NCBI RefSeq assembly: GCF_030398385.1
Contig: NZ_JAOAOQ010000002.1
Location: 195,162-259,161, forward strand
Direction: 5' to 3'
Source: Aquibium sp. ELW1220
GTDB taxonomy: Bacteria; Pseudomonadota; Alphaproteobacteria; Rhizobiales; Rhizobiaceae
DNA: 64,000 nucleotides
Shown here in pieces: positions 24,347-33,065 of this stretch. The notes beneath the pieces were generated by a model. It saw nothing but the letters and a program-made list of their open reading frames with translations. It was not told where the DNA came from and did not search any database. The position numbers and the translations under genes were made by a program. How positions within the stretch are numbered: the stretch's first letter is position 1; every line of letters begins with the position of its first letter.

Positions 24347-26719
24347 ATGGCGAGCCTGACGTCACAGCTGATCGTCTCGCTGGTCGACAATGTTTCGGAC
24401 GCAGCCAGGAGGATAGGCAGCAATCTGTCCGGCATCTCGCGGACCATCCGCGAGACAAACGCGCAGCAGCTTTCGCTGTCGGAGCGTGTCGACGCTGCGA
24501 TCACCCGCAACAATCGCGCACTTGAAAGCTCGCGCGGCCGCATGGCCGAAAGCATCGGCACCTTCTACGCGCTGCGTGCCGCCATTTCCGCGCCGATCGA
24601 AAGCGCCAAGGCGTTCGAGAGCACGCTGGCGGAGCTTGGCGCCAAGGGCGATCTGTCGGCAGGGCAGCTGGACAGCATCGGGGCGGCGGCTCGCCAGACC
24701 GGTGCAGACGTCAACCAGTTCGCCGCCGACATTGTGAAAGCACAGGACTTCCTGGTCGGCATGGGCCTCGACGTCGAGCGTTCGACGAAGGCGATGCCCG
24801 CCATCGGCAAGGCCGCCACCGCGACCAAGGCCGACATTCTCGATCTGTCGAAGGCCGGCTTTGCCGCCATGACGAACCTCGGCGTCGCAGCCGAGGATCT
24901 TGGCCATGCGATGGACGTGATGGCGCAGGCCGGCAAGGACGGCGGCTTCGAGTTGCGCGACATGTCGCAGTATCTGCCATCGATCACTGCCCTTGCTTCG
25001 GCCAAGGGCATGTCGGGAATGGGCGGCCTGGCGGATATCGCAGCCGCATTGCAGATCGTGCGCCGTGGCGCCGGTGACAGCTCCGAGGCTGCCACCAACT
25101 TCATGAACGTGTTGCAGAAGATCAACGCAAACGATGCGGCGGCGAAGTTCGCCAAGGCCGGCATCGACATCAACAAGGTGCTGAAGGATGCCGTCGCCAA
25201 TGGCGCAAGCCCGCTCGAAGCCGCACTCAAGTCCGTCAACCAATTCATCGACGGCGACCTGTCGAAGCTCGGCACGCTGTTCAACGACGCGCAGGTGCAG
25301 AAAGGCCTGATCCCGCTCCTGAACGGCATGGAAGACTATGTCGCGCTGCGCGAAAAGGCCGGGGGCGCGGGCGGCGTCATCGACGCCGACTTCGCGCGCA
25401 TGATGGACACGAGCGCGGAGCAGGCCAAGTCCTTCGAAGTGGCGATGCAGAACCTGAAGACCGGGGTCGGCACGTCTCTTCTCGACGCCATCGGCAAGAT
25501 CAACACGGCACTGCTGCCGCTGGTCCAGACGCTTGGCGATCTGGTCGACAGGCATCCGAGAGTCACCGCGGCCCTGTTGGGCATCACCGCAGGCTTCATT
25601 GCGCTGAAGGCGGCGGTCAATGCCGGGCAGTTCCTCGCGCTGACCGCGCGGGGCGGCGTGCTCTCCGCGCTCTCGTTCTCGATCAACACGGTCGGCGCCA
25701 GCCTGCTGCGTCTGAAGGGCGGCGCATCGGAGATGATCCGGCTCCAATCCGCGCTGGCGGCCATGCAGGGGATCAACATGACCGGCTGGCAGAGTTTTGT
25801 GGCTGGCCTGCGCGGCATGATGTTGGCGATCCCCGGTATGTCCGGCATCACCGCCGTGATCACAGGCATCGTCGGCGCGATCGGTGCCATCTCCGCACCG
25901 ATCTGGCTGGCGATCGCGGCTGCCGTTCTGGCGGTTGGCGCTGCGTGGAAATACTGGGATCGCATCTCGGCCATCATCAGCGGCGTCGCATCCGCGATCG
26001 GTGAACAGCTACGGCCGGTCTTCGATTGGCTGGGCGAGAAGCTCGGCTTCATGGAGCCGGTGCTCACCGCTGCAAGCGATGCCTTCGGCCTGCTAGGCAC
26101 CGCACTTGGTGGCGTGGTCGATGCAGTCGGCGCCCTATTCTCCGGCATTTTCAGCCAGGAGGTTCTGACCGACGAAGACAAGGCGCGCATCTCGCAAAGC
26201 ACTGCCGACATGACCAACCGCATCCTGAGCGGGTTCGGCAGCCTGGCCACCGGCCTCTACCAGGCCGGCGCGGACGCCATCCAGGCTCTATGGGATGGCA
26301 TGAAGGCGGTCTTCGACAGGCTGATCGCCTGGGTCAATGAAAAGGTGGCGGCGCTCACTGCGCCGTTCAAAGGCATCCTGGGATCATTTTCCGATCCGGC
26401 TGCAGCGGCAAAGTCCGCTACACCTCCTCGCAGATCGCGCAACGCGCGCGCGCGCGGAGGCCCGGTCTCGCGTGGTTCGACCTACACGGTCGGCGAGAAA
26501 GGGCCGGAGCTGATCACCGCGTCGCGCTCCGGCTACGTCAATCCGACAGGCAGCGGGACGTCGGGCCCGTCCATAACGGTGGCGCCGAGCTTTACCTTCA
26601 ACGCCATGAGCGCTGCCGACGCCGGCATCATCGAGGCGCAGGTCCGTCGCACGCTTCACGACGAGGTGCAGGAGATGTTTCGCGGCGTCTACGCCGATGC
26701 GGGCATGAGGTTTGCGTGA
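24347..26719 (+). CDS. Tail tape measure protein (P2 gpT-like)
   Basis: A 790-residue protein that sets tail length and is threaded inside the tube. The N-terminal part begins MASLTSQLIVSLVDNVSDAARRI and is helical, with the TP901-type core SIGAAARQTGADVNQFAADIVKAQDFLVGMG. Hydrophobic segments at about 400-440 and 490-535 (VITGIVGAIGAISAPIWLAIAAAVLAVG) may insert into the host membrane. The C-terminal region contains GGPVSRGSTYTVGEKGPELI, a common tape-measure end motif. Its length fits a medium-length tail. Bases 25570-25715 have a diverged duplicate at 19331-19480. Confidence 0.95.
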   Translation: MASLTSQLIVSLVDNVSDAARRIGSNLSGISRTIRETNAQQLSLSERVDAAITRNNRALESSRGRMAESIGTFYALRAAISAPIESAKAFESTLAELGAKGDLSAGQLDSIGAAARQTGADVNQFAADIVKAQDFLVGMGLDVERSTKAMPAIGKAATATKADILDLSKAGFAAMTNLGVAAEDLGHAMDVMAQAGKDGGFELRDMSQYLPSITALASAKGMSGMGGLADIAAALQIVRRGAGDSSEAATNFMNVLQKINANDAAAKFAKAGIDINKVLKDAVANGASPLEAALKSVNQFIDGDLSKLGTLFNDAQVQKGLIPLLNGMEDYVALREKAGGAGGVIDADFARMMDTSAEQAKSFEVAMQNLKTGVGTSLLDAIGKINTALLPLVQTLGDLVDRHPRVTAALLGITAGFIALKAAVNAGQFLALTARGGVLSALSFSINTVGASLLRLKGGASEMIRLQSALAAMQGINMTGWQSFVAGLRGMMLAIPGMSGITAVITGIVGAIGAISAPIWLAIAAAVLAVGAAWKYWDRISAIISGVASAIGEQLRPVFDWLGEKLGFMEPVLTAASDAFGLLGTALGGVVDAVGALFSGIFSQEVLTDEDKARISQSTADMTNRILSGFGSLATGLYQAGADAIQALWDGMKAVFDRLIAWVNEKVAALTAPFKGILGSFSDPAAAAKSATPPRRSRNARARGGPVSRGSTYTVGEKGPELITASRSGYVNPTGSGTSGPSITVAPSFTFNAMSAADAGIIEAQVRRTLHDEVQEMFRGVYADAGMRFA

Positions 26720-27141
26720 TGCTGATGATGATCGGTCCTGTGCGCTTCGAGATCGCGCCGCTGAATGCCATCGGCTTCGGACACGCCCATGAGGCCGGCT
26801 TTGCCGAGAAGCCGGTCATCGGCACCATGCCGCCGTTGGAGTTCATCGGTGCTGGCCCCGAAAGCTGGACGATCGATGCAAAGCTGTTCCCGCAAAAATT
26901 TGGCGGCCTGGGCGATCTGGAACGGCTCGCCCAGGCCCGCGCGTCCGGCCTGCCGCAATACATGATGCGCGGCGATGGCTCGCTGATGGGCTGGGTGGTG
27001 ATCACCCAGGTCTCCGAGAAATGGTCCTATCTGGATGCCAGGGGCATCGGGCGCGTCGTCGACGTGACGATCAGCGTTCAACGGTGCCAGGCGCCATCGT
27101 CGGGCGCCTATTTCTCGATCCTGTCGGCGGCACTCGCATGA
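26719..27141 (+). CDS. Tail protein U (P2 gpU family)
   Basis: A 140-residue protein. MLMMIGPVRFEIAPLNAIGF, VIGTMPPLEFIGAGPESWTIDAKLFPQKFGGL and SEKWSYLDARGIGRVVDVTISVQR match the P2 gpU family, which helps form the tail tip or terminator. Its ATG overlaps the tape-measure stop (TGATG), a sign of coupled translation. Confidence 0.93.
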   Translation: MLMMIGPVRFEIAPLNAIGFGHAHEAGFAEKPVIGTMPPLEFIGAGPESWTIDAKLFPQKFGGLGDLERLAQARASGLPQYMMRGDGSLMGWVVITQVSEKWSYLDARGIGRVVDVTISVQRCQAPSSGAYFSILSAALA

Positions 27142-27365
27142 CCACGATGACGCAGACCGTCACTGTCGAAGGCGATGCGCTCACCGTGTCGCTGATCGTC
27201 TGGCGCCGCTTCAAACGGCCGATGCCCGCACTCGTCGAGGCGTTCCTCGATGCCAATCCGGGTCTCGCCGATCTCGGGCCGATCCTGCCGCTCGGCACGG
27301 TGTTCCAGATGCCGGTGCCGGTTACCCAGGACCACCAGGTGCTCGATCCGATCCGGCTCTGGTGA
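27138..27365 (+). CDS. Tail protein X (P2 gpX, LysM-like)
   Basis: A 75-residue protein. TVEGDALTVSLIVWRRFKRPMPALVEAFLDANPGLADLGPILPLGTVFQMP is the normal gpX pattern, a LysM-like fold near the tube tip. The start overlaps the gpU stop by four bases (ATGA). Confidence 0.93.
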   Translation: MTTMTQTVTVEGDALTVSLIVWRRFKRPMPALVEAFLDANPGLADLGPILPLGTVFQMPVPVTQDHQVLDPIRLW

Positions 27366-27377
27366 GGAGCAAAATCG

Positions 27378-28370
27378 ATGTCGAAGCGCGCCATCGTCTC
27401 GGTCACCGTGGCGGGGACCAACATCACGTCGACGCTGATGCCGGTGCTGACCAGCCTCTCGGTCTCCGACAAGGTCGGCACCCATGCCGACACCGCCACG
27501 CTGTCGATCGACGACAGCAATGGCCGCATCATCCTGCCCCAGATTGGTGCGCCGGTGAGCATCGCACTCGGCTGGGCCGGAGCCGGTGTGCGTGTCGTCT
27601 TCGAGGGCACGGTCGATGAGGTGAAGTCGTCGGGCAGCCGCGGGGCAGGGCGCATGCTCACCATCACCGCCAAGGGCGTCGATACCACTGCGCCGCCCAA
27701 GCAGGGCCAGCAGCGGCACTTCGACAACAAGACGATCAAGGACGTACTCACGGACGCGGGGAAGGCGGCGGGCATCACATCGGTCGAGGTCGATCCCGAC
27801 CTTGCCTCGATCAGGCGCGCCTATGTCGACATGCGCGACGAGAGCTTCGTTCACATTGGAGAGCGGCTCGCCCGCGAGATCGGCGGCAATTTCCGGATCC
27901 AGGGCAGCCAAGCCATCCTGTCGAAACGCGACAGCAGCTACACGGCTGCCGTCACCGCGACCTGGGGCATCAACCTGCACGCATGGGACCTTGCCCCGCA
28001 GCTGGGGCGCACCCGTTTCTCGGCGATCCGCACCCGCTGGTACGACACTTCGAAGGCGGAATGGAAGGCCGTTGAGACAGCGACCGGCCTCGACGTCGAC
28101 GCCACCTATGCCGACCGCCTGCCGCGCGCCGATGAGCATGAGGCCAACCAGCAGAACGGCTCCGATAAGGCGACCACCCGGCGCGACAAGGGCGGCGGAT
28201 CGGTTACCATCGAAGGTAACACCGAGGCCATCCCCGACGGGCTCTGCATCATCGTTGGCGCAAGGCCCGGCATCGACGGCGCGTACCGGATCGACAGCGT
28301 GACCCACACGTTCAGCCGCGGCGGCGGTTTCGTCTCGCAGCTGTCGTTGAAGCAGCCTGAGATCGACTGA
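27378..28370 (+). CDS. Tail hub protein, late control D family (P2 gpD)
   Basis: A 330-residue protein forming the hub between tube and spike. VSVTVAGTNITSTLMPVLTSLSVSDKVGTHADTATLSIDD opens the first barrel domain. FDNKTIKDVLTDAGKAAGITSVEVDPDLASIRR, a region equivalent to gp27/VgrG hub domains, follows. The C-terminus IDGAYRIDSVTHTFSRGGGFVSQLSLK is family-typical. U, X and D are adjacent as in P2. The name late control is historical; the structural role as hub is well established for the family. Confidence 0.94.
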   Translation: MSKRAIVSVTVAGTNITSTLMPVLTSLSVSDKVGTHADTATLSIDDSNGRIILPQIGAPVSIALGWAGAGVRVVFEGTVDEVKSSGSRGAGRMLTITAKGVDTTAPPKQGQQRHFDNKTIKDVLTDAGKAAGITSVEVDPDLASIRRAYVDMRDESFVHIGERLAREIGGNFRIQGSQAILSKRDSSYTAAVTATWGINLHAWDLAPQLGRTRFSAIRTRWYDTSKAEWKAVETATGLDVDATYADRLPRADEHEANQQNGSDKATTRRDKGGGSVTIEGNTEAIPDGLCIIVGARPGIDGAYRIDSVTHTFSRGGGFVSQLSLKQPEID

Positions 28371-28436
28371 ACGGCGGGAGTACCGATGCCTGTCGATGCC
28401 GAGAGGGTGCCCACGCCGACGCTGTCATCGATCCGA

Positions 28437-28817
28437 TCAATGCAGCGGTCTGAAGCCTCTCGCCATTGCCTCGTGGCACAGGCGTCCGACCTCCATGGCG
28501 GCCTCGTCAAAGTCGGCAAAGGATCGAATCGCTACCCGGGCCTTGCCGCCTTTCGATCCCGACAGGATCTCGACGATGAAGCAGCCAAACAGGTCTGCGC
28601 TGATCTCGGCGCGCCAGAAACGGACTGTGTCCAGTCCTCTGTAGGCCTGTTCGAGATGAACCGGCTCGAAAAGCCCGTCCTCGTCACGATCCCTGGTCCG
28701 GTTCCTGTCCAGATAGGGCTCGATCGAAACTACATTGTCGTCCCTGCCAAGGCGCCGAACAGGTCGGGAAACTGCAACTTGACGGGATGGGACAGGGGAC
28801 GGGCATGGCTCGGTCAT
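28437..28817 (-). CDS. WGR-like domain protein (cargo)
   Basis: A 126-residue protein whose C-terminal 75 residues fit a WGR domain. There is a leading LEQAYRGLDTVRFWRAEISADLFGCFIVEI, a glycine/lysine turn (SGSKGGKARVAI) in place of the usual W-G-R, then a helix DFDEAAMEVGRLCHEAMARGF. WGR domains bind nucleic acids in PARPs and also stand alone in bacteria. The W-G-R triad is not conserved here, so DNA binding is uncertain. It reads against the hub gene and the next tail gene. The start could be 28829 or 28844 instead. Confidence 0.65.
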   Translation of the reverse strand: MTEPCPSPVPSRQVAVSRPVRRLGRDDNVVSIEPYLDRNRTRDRDEDGLFEPVHLEQAYRGLDTVRFWRAEISADLFGCFIVEILSGSKGGKARVAIRSFADFDEAAMEVGRLCHEAMARGFRPLH

Positions 28818-29051
28818 GGCATGGGTCATCCTGCCTGGTTGCACGGCTACGGGCGGTTTGGTTCGCCATCGCCGTCACACCACGACGGTTCGTCCCACAA
28901 GGTTAATTTTCCGTAAAAAACGCGCGAGGCCGGGCGACGCCTGCCGCCACGATGTCCGGAAATCGCGTCCGTTCTGGTGCCTATTCCCGCCGCGGGCTGA
29001 TGCGTCGATCACCGCCCGTATGAAGTTGGCGCGACTGTGAGGGTCGAAACC

Positions 29052-29399
29052 ATGACTGTCGACGTCAGCGACGGCCCGGCGATCGTCGCCGGCTATGAAT
29101 ACCGTTTGCAGGTCGAGGCGAACAGTCCGGCATTTCCCGACGGCTGCACGCTCGCAGCACAGCTTCGAGCCAAGGTCAGCGACACGACGGTCATCGCGAC
29201 GCTGACCACCGGGAATGGCGGCCTCGTGCGCAGGTCGGACATGGTGATGGAGATCGTCATCGCGCCGGAGGCGAGCGCTGGTCTCCTGGCCGGCAGCGTC
29301 GTCCTCGACGTCGTGCGCACCGATCTGCAACCGCACCAGCACCTGAACTTCACCCTCGAGATCCCGGTCATCCGACCTGTCACGCGAGGGCTGCCATGA
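29052..29399 (+). CDS. Phage tail accessory protein, unknown function
   Basis: A 115-residue, beta-rich protein in the phage orientation, beginning MTVDVSDGPAIVAGYEYRLQVEANSP. The pattern GCTLAAQLRAKVSDTTVIATLTT with an Ig-like end resembles small proteins found ahead of fibre genes in alphaproteobacterial prophages. A GTG at 29037 is an alternative start. The stop overlaps the next start by four bases, so the two are translationally coupled. A short diverged copy of its 5' end seems to lie at 28386. Confidence 0.6.
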   Translation: MTVDVSDGPAIVAGYEYRLQVEANSPAFPDGCTLAAQLRAKVSDTTVIATLTTGNGGLVRRSDMVMEIVIAPEASAGLLAGSVVLDVVRTDLQPHQHLNFTLEIPVIRPVTRGLP

Positions 29400-29608
29400 C
29401 GGATAGGATCGAGATTGGAAACAACGCCGGTCCGATCCGGGTTCGCGTGTCATCAAGCGAGCCGGTCAAGGCTCGCGTGCTGGCCGCGCCGATGTCCGTT
29501 CGCGTGCTCGGTGCACCCGGACCGCCAGGACTGCCAGGCACACCGGGCGCGCCAGGCCCGCCCGGCAGTCTCGAAGCCGGGTTTGCGATCGACGGCGGCA
29601 ACTTCTGA
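29396..29608 (+). CDS. Small collagen-like tail protein
   Basis: A 70-residue protein with seven G-x-y triplets in a row (GAPGPPGLPGTPGAPGPP) at residues 39-57, between a beta-rich N-terminus and a glycine-rich end. Such collagen-like segments trimerise and are known in phage tail fibres as short rigid rods. Its position, just before the main fibre gene, suggests a trimeric adaptor at the fibre base. Confidence 0.75.
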   Translation: MTDRIEIGNNAGPIRVRVSSSEPVKARVLAAPMSVRVLGAPGPPGLPGTPGAPGPPGSLEAGFAIDGGNF

Positions 29609-29626
29609 ACCGAAAAGGCGTCACCA

Positions 29627-31489
29627 ATGACAAACGTCATCCGCATCAAGCGGCGCGTCTCTGGCAATGCCGGCGCTCCAGCGTCTCTGAAGTCGGCGGA
29701 ACTCGCGCACAACGAGGTCGACAACACGCTCTACATCGGCAAGGGCGACGACGGCTCCGGCAATGCCACATCGATCGCGGCCGTAGCCGGCGCCGGCTCG
29801 TTCGCCGATCTTTCGAGCACGCAGACCATTGGCGGCGCCAAGACCTTCTCGATCGTGCCGAAGTCGTCGCAAGACGCATCCGGCGCGACGGACCTGGTGC
29901 GCAAGTCGCAGTTCGACTCGGGGCTCGCCGCCAAGGCCAACACGTCGCACAGCCACGCGATCTCGGATGTGACCGGTCTCCAGACCGCGCTCGACGGCAA
30001 GGCGGCATCGTCGCATACGCACGGCATCTCCGATGTCACCGGGTTGCAGACGGCGCTCGACAACAAGCTCGACGACAGTCAGGCCACCGGTTTCGGCCTG
30101 TCGCTTCTCGACGACGCGGATGCGGCTGCTGCCCGCACCACGCTTGGTCTTGGCACCGCGGCGACCTCGAACACCACAGCCTTTGCCCCGGCTGCCCATT
30201 CCCATGCCGTCTCCGACGTGACGGGATTGCAGGCCGCGCTCGACGCCAAGGCACCGCTTGCGTCGCCCATTTTCACCGGCACGCCGGCAGCACCCACCCC
30301 TGCCGCCGACACGAACACCACGCAGGTGGCCACCACCGCCTTCGTCGTTGGCCAGGCATCCGCATCGAACCCGGTGATGAACGGGGCGGTTGCCATCGGC
30401 GGTTCGCTCAAGTTCGCGCGGGCCGATCATGTCCATCCAACCGATACCTCGCGCGCGCCTCTTGCATCGCCGACGTTCACCGGAACTCCGGCAGCGCCGA
30501 CGCCGGCCAATGGCACCAACACCACCCAGATCGCCACCACCGCCTTCGTTCGCGCCACCCGCATCGACCAGCTCGCGCAGCCGACGGCCGACGTCGCGTT
30601 CAACGCCCGCAAGATCACCGGCCTGGCCGATCCGACGTCCGCACAGGATGCCGCGACCAAGAACTACGTCGATCTGGCGGTCCAGGGCCTCGACCCGAAG
30701 CAGTCGGTCAAGGCGGCATCGACCGCCAACATTACATCGCTCTCCGGCGCCATGACCATCGACGGGGTGGCGCTCGTTGCTGGCGACCGGGTGCTGGTCA
30801 AGGACCAGAGCACGGCCAGCGCCAACGGCGTCTATGTCGTGGCAGCCAGCGCATGGTCGCGGGCGACCGACATGGACATCTGGGACGAGCTTGTGTCGGC
30901 CTACCTGTTCGTCGAGCAGGGCACCGTCAACGCCGACATGGGCTTCCTCTGCACCGTGGATGCCGGCGGAACGCTCGGCACCACATCGGTGACGTTCGTC
31001 CAGTTCAGCGGCGCTGGGCAGGTGACAGCTGGTGCCGGTCTCACCAGGACCGGCAACACCATCGATGTCGGGACAGCATCGACGGGCCGGATCGTGATCA
31101 ATGCCGACAGCATCGATCTCGCCACCACGGCTGTGAGCGCCGGCACCTATCGGTCCGTGACCGTCGACACCTATGGGCGCGTCACCGCTGGTTCCAATCC
31201 GACGACGCTCTCCGGTTACGGCATCACCGACGCGCAGCCACTCGATGCCACGCTTACCGCGCTCGCTGGCCTCGCAACGGTTGCGGACCGTCTGCCCTAC
31301 TCGACCGGCGCCGACACCTTCGCGCTCGCGACCTTCACCGCCTTTGGCCGCTCGCTCGTTGACGACGCGGATGCCGCCGCGGGCCGCACCACGCTCGGGC
31401 TCGGCACCATGGCAACGCAGGCCGCCAGCGCTGTCGCCATCACGGGCGGCACGATCAACGGCGTGACACTCGACGGCGGCACGTTCTGA
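29627..31489 (+). CDS. Main tail fibre protein
   Basis: A 620-residue fibre. The N-terminus (MTNVIRIKRRVSGNAGAPASLKSAELAHNEVDNTLYIG) is a fibre attachment domain found in many phages. Three copies of a unit like SHSHAISDVTGLQTALDGK occur at about 107-205. LASPTFTGTPAAPTPA occurs twice (about 210 and 280), and a unit like LLDDADAAAARTTLGLGT occurs near 155 and near 590. These repeats form beta-helical or triple-helical shafts. The C-terminus ends in GTINGVTLDGGTF. Repeats at the DNA level could promote recombination. Confidence 0.9.
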   Translation: MTNVIRIKRRVSGNAGAPASLKSAELAHNEVDNTLYIGKGDDGSGNATSIAAVAGAGSFADLSSTQTIGGAKTFSIVPKSSQDASGATDLVRKSQFDSGLAAKANTSHSHAISDVTGLQTALDGKAASSHTHGISDVTGLQTALDNKLDDSQATGFGLSLLDDADAAAARTTLGLGTAATSNTTAFAPAAHSHAVSDVTGLQAALDAKAPLASPIFTGTPAAPTPAADTNTTQVATTAFVVGQASASNPVMNGAVAIGGSLKFARADHVHPTDTSRAPLASPTFTGTPAAPTPANGTNTTQIATTAFVRATRIDQLAQPTADVAFNARKITGLADPTSAQDAATKNYVDLAVQGLDPKQSVKAASTANITSLSGAMTIDGVALVAGDRVLVKDQSTASANGVYVVAASAWSRATDMDIWDELVSAYLFVEQGTVNADMGFLCTVDAGGTLGTTSVTFVQFSGAGQVTAGAGLTRTGNTIDVGTASTGRIVINADSIDLATTAVSAGTYRSVTVDTYGRVTAGSNPTTLSGYGITDAQPLDATLTALAGLATVADRLPYSTGADTFALATFTAFGRSLVDDADAAAGRTTLGLGTMATQAASAVAITGGTINGVTLDGGTF

Positions 31490-31539
31490 CGCGCCGACGT
31501 TTCACCTCCCGGCACCATGGCAACTGAAGGGGAGCCCAA

Positions 31540-32307
31540 ATGGGCATCAAGCTGAAACGCTCGTCCGTGGCCGCCAAGGCGCCGGTCGTCGGCGATCTTG
31601 AACTGGGCGAGCTTGCCGCCAACACATACGACGGCAAGCTCTACATGAAGAAGAACGATGGCGTGGACGCCATCGTCGAGATCACTGGCTCCGACGACAC
31701 CAGGCACGGCACGCGCGCAGGCGGCACCCTTCATGCCGTTGCCACGACATCTGTCGCAGGCTTCCTGTCGGCGGCTGACAAGACCAAGCTCGACGACGTG
31801 TCGACCGGCGCCGACGCGACCGGGGCTGCCATCCACGCGGCCACGGCGAAGACCACCCCGGTCGATGCCGACACGGTGGGCCTGATCGACAGTGCAGCTT
31901 CTAACGTCCTGAAGAAGCTGTCCTGGGCGAATATCAAGGTGACGCTCAAGGCGTACTTCGACACGCTCTATGTCGCGATGTCCGGCAGCGCCCTGACCGG
32001 CGGCTTCACCGCCACAGCGGTCGACGACGGCACGAAATCGAGCGGCACCTACACGCCGACGCCGCTCAGTGGCAATTTCCGCCGCGCCATCAATGGCGGC
32101 GCGCACAGCCTCGCCGCGCCGACGGCGGCCGGCGACTACACCATGGTCGTCCAGTACACCAACAACGCCTCGGCCGGCGCGATCACGCTGACCGGCTTTT
32201 CCAAAACCAGCGGTGATGCCTTCACCACGGTCAATGGCGACGACTTCCTGGTCTTCATCACCAGGCTCAACGGCTTTTCGCACGCGCAGGTGGTCGCTCT
32301 GCAATGA
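31540..32307 (+). CDS. Second tail fibre protein
   Basis: A 255-residue protein. The N-terminus MGIKLKRSSVAAKAPVVGDLELGELAANTYDGKLYMKKNDG is an attachment domain similar in pattern to that of the gene before. VATTSVAGFLSAADKTKLDDVSTGAD is a known fibre repeat. The C-terminal part (NFRRAINGGAHSLAAPTAAGDYTMVVQYTNNASAGAITLTGF) is beta-rich and resembles receptor-facing tips. GGGGAG lies upstream. The gene overlaps the next start. Confidence 0.85.
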   Translation: MGIKLKRSSVAAKAPVVGDLELGELAANTYDGKLYMKKNDGVDAIVEITGSDDTRHGTRAGGTLHAVATTSVAGFLSAADKTKLDDVSTGADATGAAIHAATAKTTPVDADTVGLIDSAASNVLKKLSWANIKVTLKAYFDTLYVAMSGSALTGGFTATAVDDGTKSSGTYTPTPLSGNFRRAINGGAHSLAAPTAAGDYTMVVQYTNNASAGAITLTGFSKTSGDAFTTVNGDDFLVFITRLNGFSHAQVVALQ

Positions 32308-33011
32308 CATTCCCAATGCCGCACGTCCCACACGCAAGTTCGCCCTTGCTGATCATCAATAATCCGGGCGTGGCGTATTCAACCGACTTCGGGAACCATC
32401 AGAATGCGGATGATTGGTCTACGTTCAGGAGCGATGATCATGCTTCATTGTCGATTGTAAATTCCGGCATTATCTCCAGCAAATGTTTGCAACTTGAAGA
32501 CGCCAACGCCGCAATGTCGTACATGGCGTATCAATGGCTGCTAAGTGATGCAGTCTCAACCGACGATCAGGAGGTTTTGGCGTTAATTGAATTTAACGGC
32601 ACGAAAATCTCTCAGTCTGGTTTTGTTCTACAAGCTGCAGCAGCTATGAAATGCTCTAGTATCTTTCAGGTCATTTCTGCTGGAATAGGCAGGAATAGCT
32701 CTGCGGATAGCCAGGGACGATATTCAAACGCGTCATCTCAAGAAGGCGGCCAAGCTTCTTTCAGCTGGAGCGTGGGTTCGCGTTATTGGGTGCGTTTGCG
32801 CATCCAGGCAACGCGTCAGCTGCGACGCAAAATTTGGGCATACGGCGGGAGCGAGCCCGGGACTTTTACGACAAACACGCCCGCTACATCGGCTTGGCCT
32901 ACTGCCGCTGGCAGGGCAGGTGTGTTTTTCTTTAACACGCCGGTCGGCGGGAATATGCGAGTGCATTACATTTCTGTTGCTTACGCCGGTGGCACAGCAC
33001 CTTCGCCATAG
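32304..33011 (+). CDS. Putative receptor-binding tail protein, AT-richer
   Basis: A 235-residue protein, mostly beta-rich, with aromatic and serine residues and no repeats. Base composition is clearly more AT-rich than in the genes around it (codons such as TTA, AAT and TCT are frequent), which suggests recent exchange. The start overlaps the preceding fibre stop (ATGA), so it is translated with it. The sequence SFSWSVGSRYWVRLRIQATRQLRRKIWAYGGSEPG may be a lectin-like sheet. I do not recognise a family; the receptor-binding role is inferred from position. Confidence 0.6.
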   Translation: MTFPMPHVPHASSPLLIINNPGVAYSTDFGNHQNADDWSTFRSDDHASLSIVNSGIISSKCLQLEDANAAMSYMAYQWLLSDAVSTDDQEVLALIEFNGTKISQSGFVLQAAAAMKCSSIFQVISAGIGRNSSADSQGRYSNASSQEGGQASFSWSVGSRYWVRLRIQATRQLRRKIWAYGGSEPGTFTTNTPATSAWPTAAGRAGVFFFNTPVGGNMRVHYISVAYAGGTAPSP

Positions 33012-33065
33012 AAACGCTCATTGCGCTGCATCGCCATCCCCCAGCACTGATACAAAGGAAGACCG

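Noticed and set aside
29940-30260. Regular repeats in the fibre gene as a CRISPR-like array
   Set aside because: The repeats keep the reading frame and encode HSHAISDVTGLQ-like fibre units; no palindromic repeat with unique spacers.
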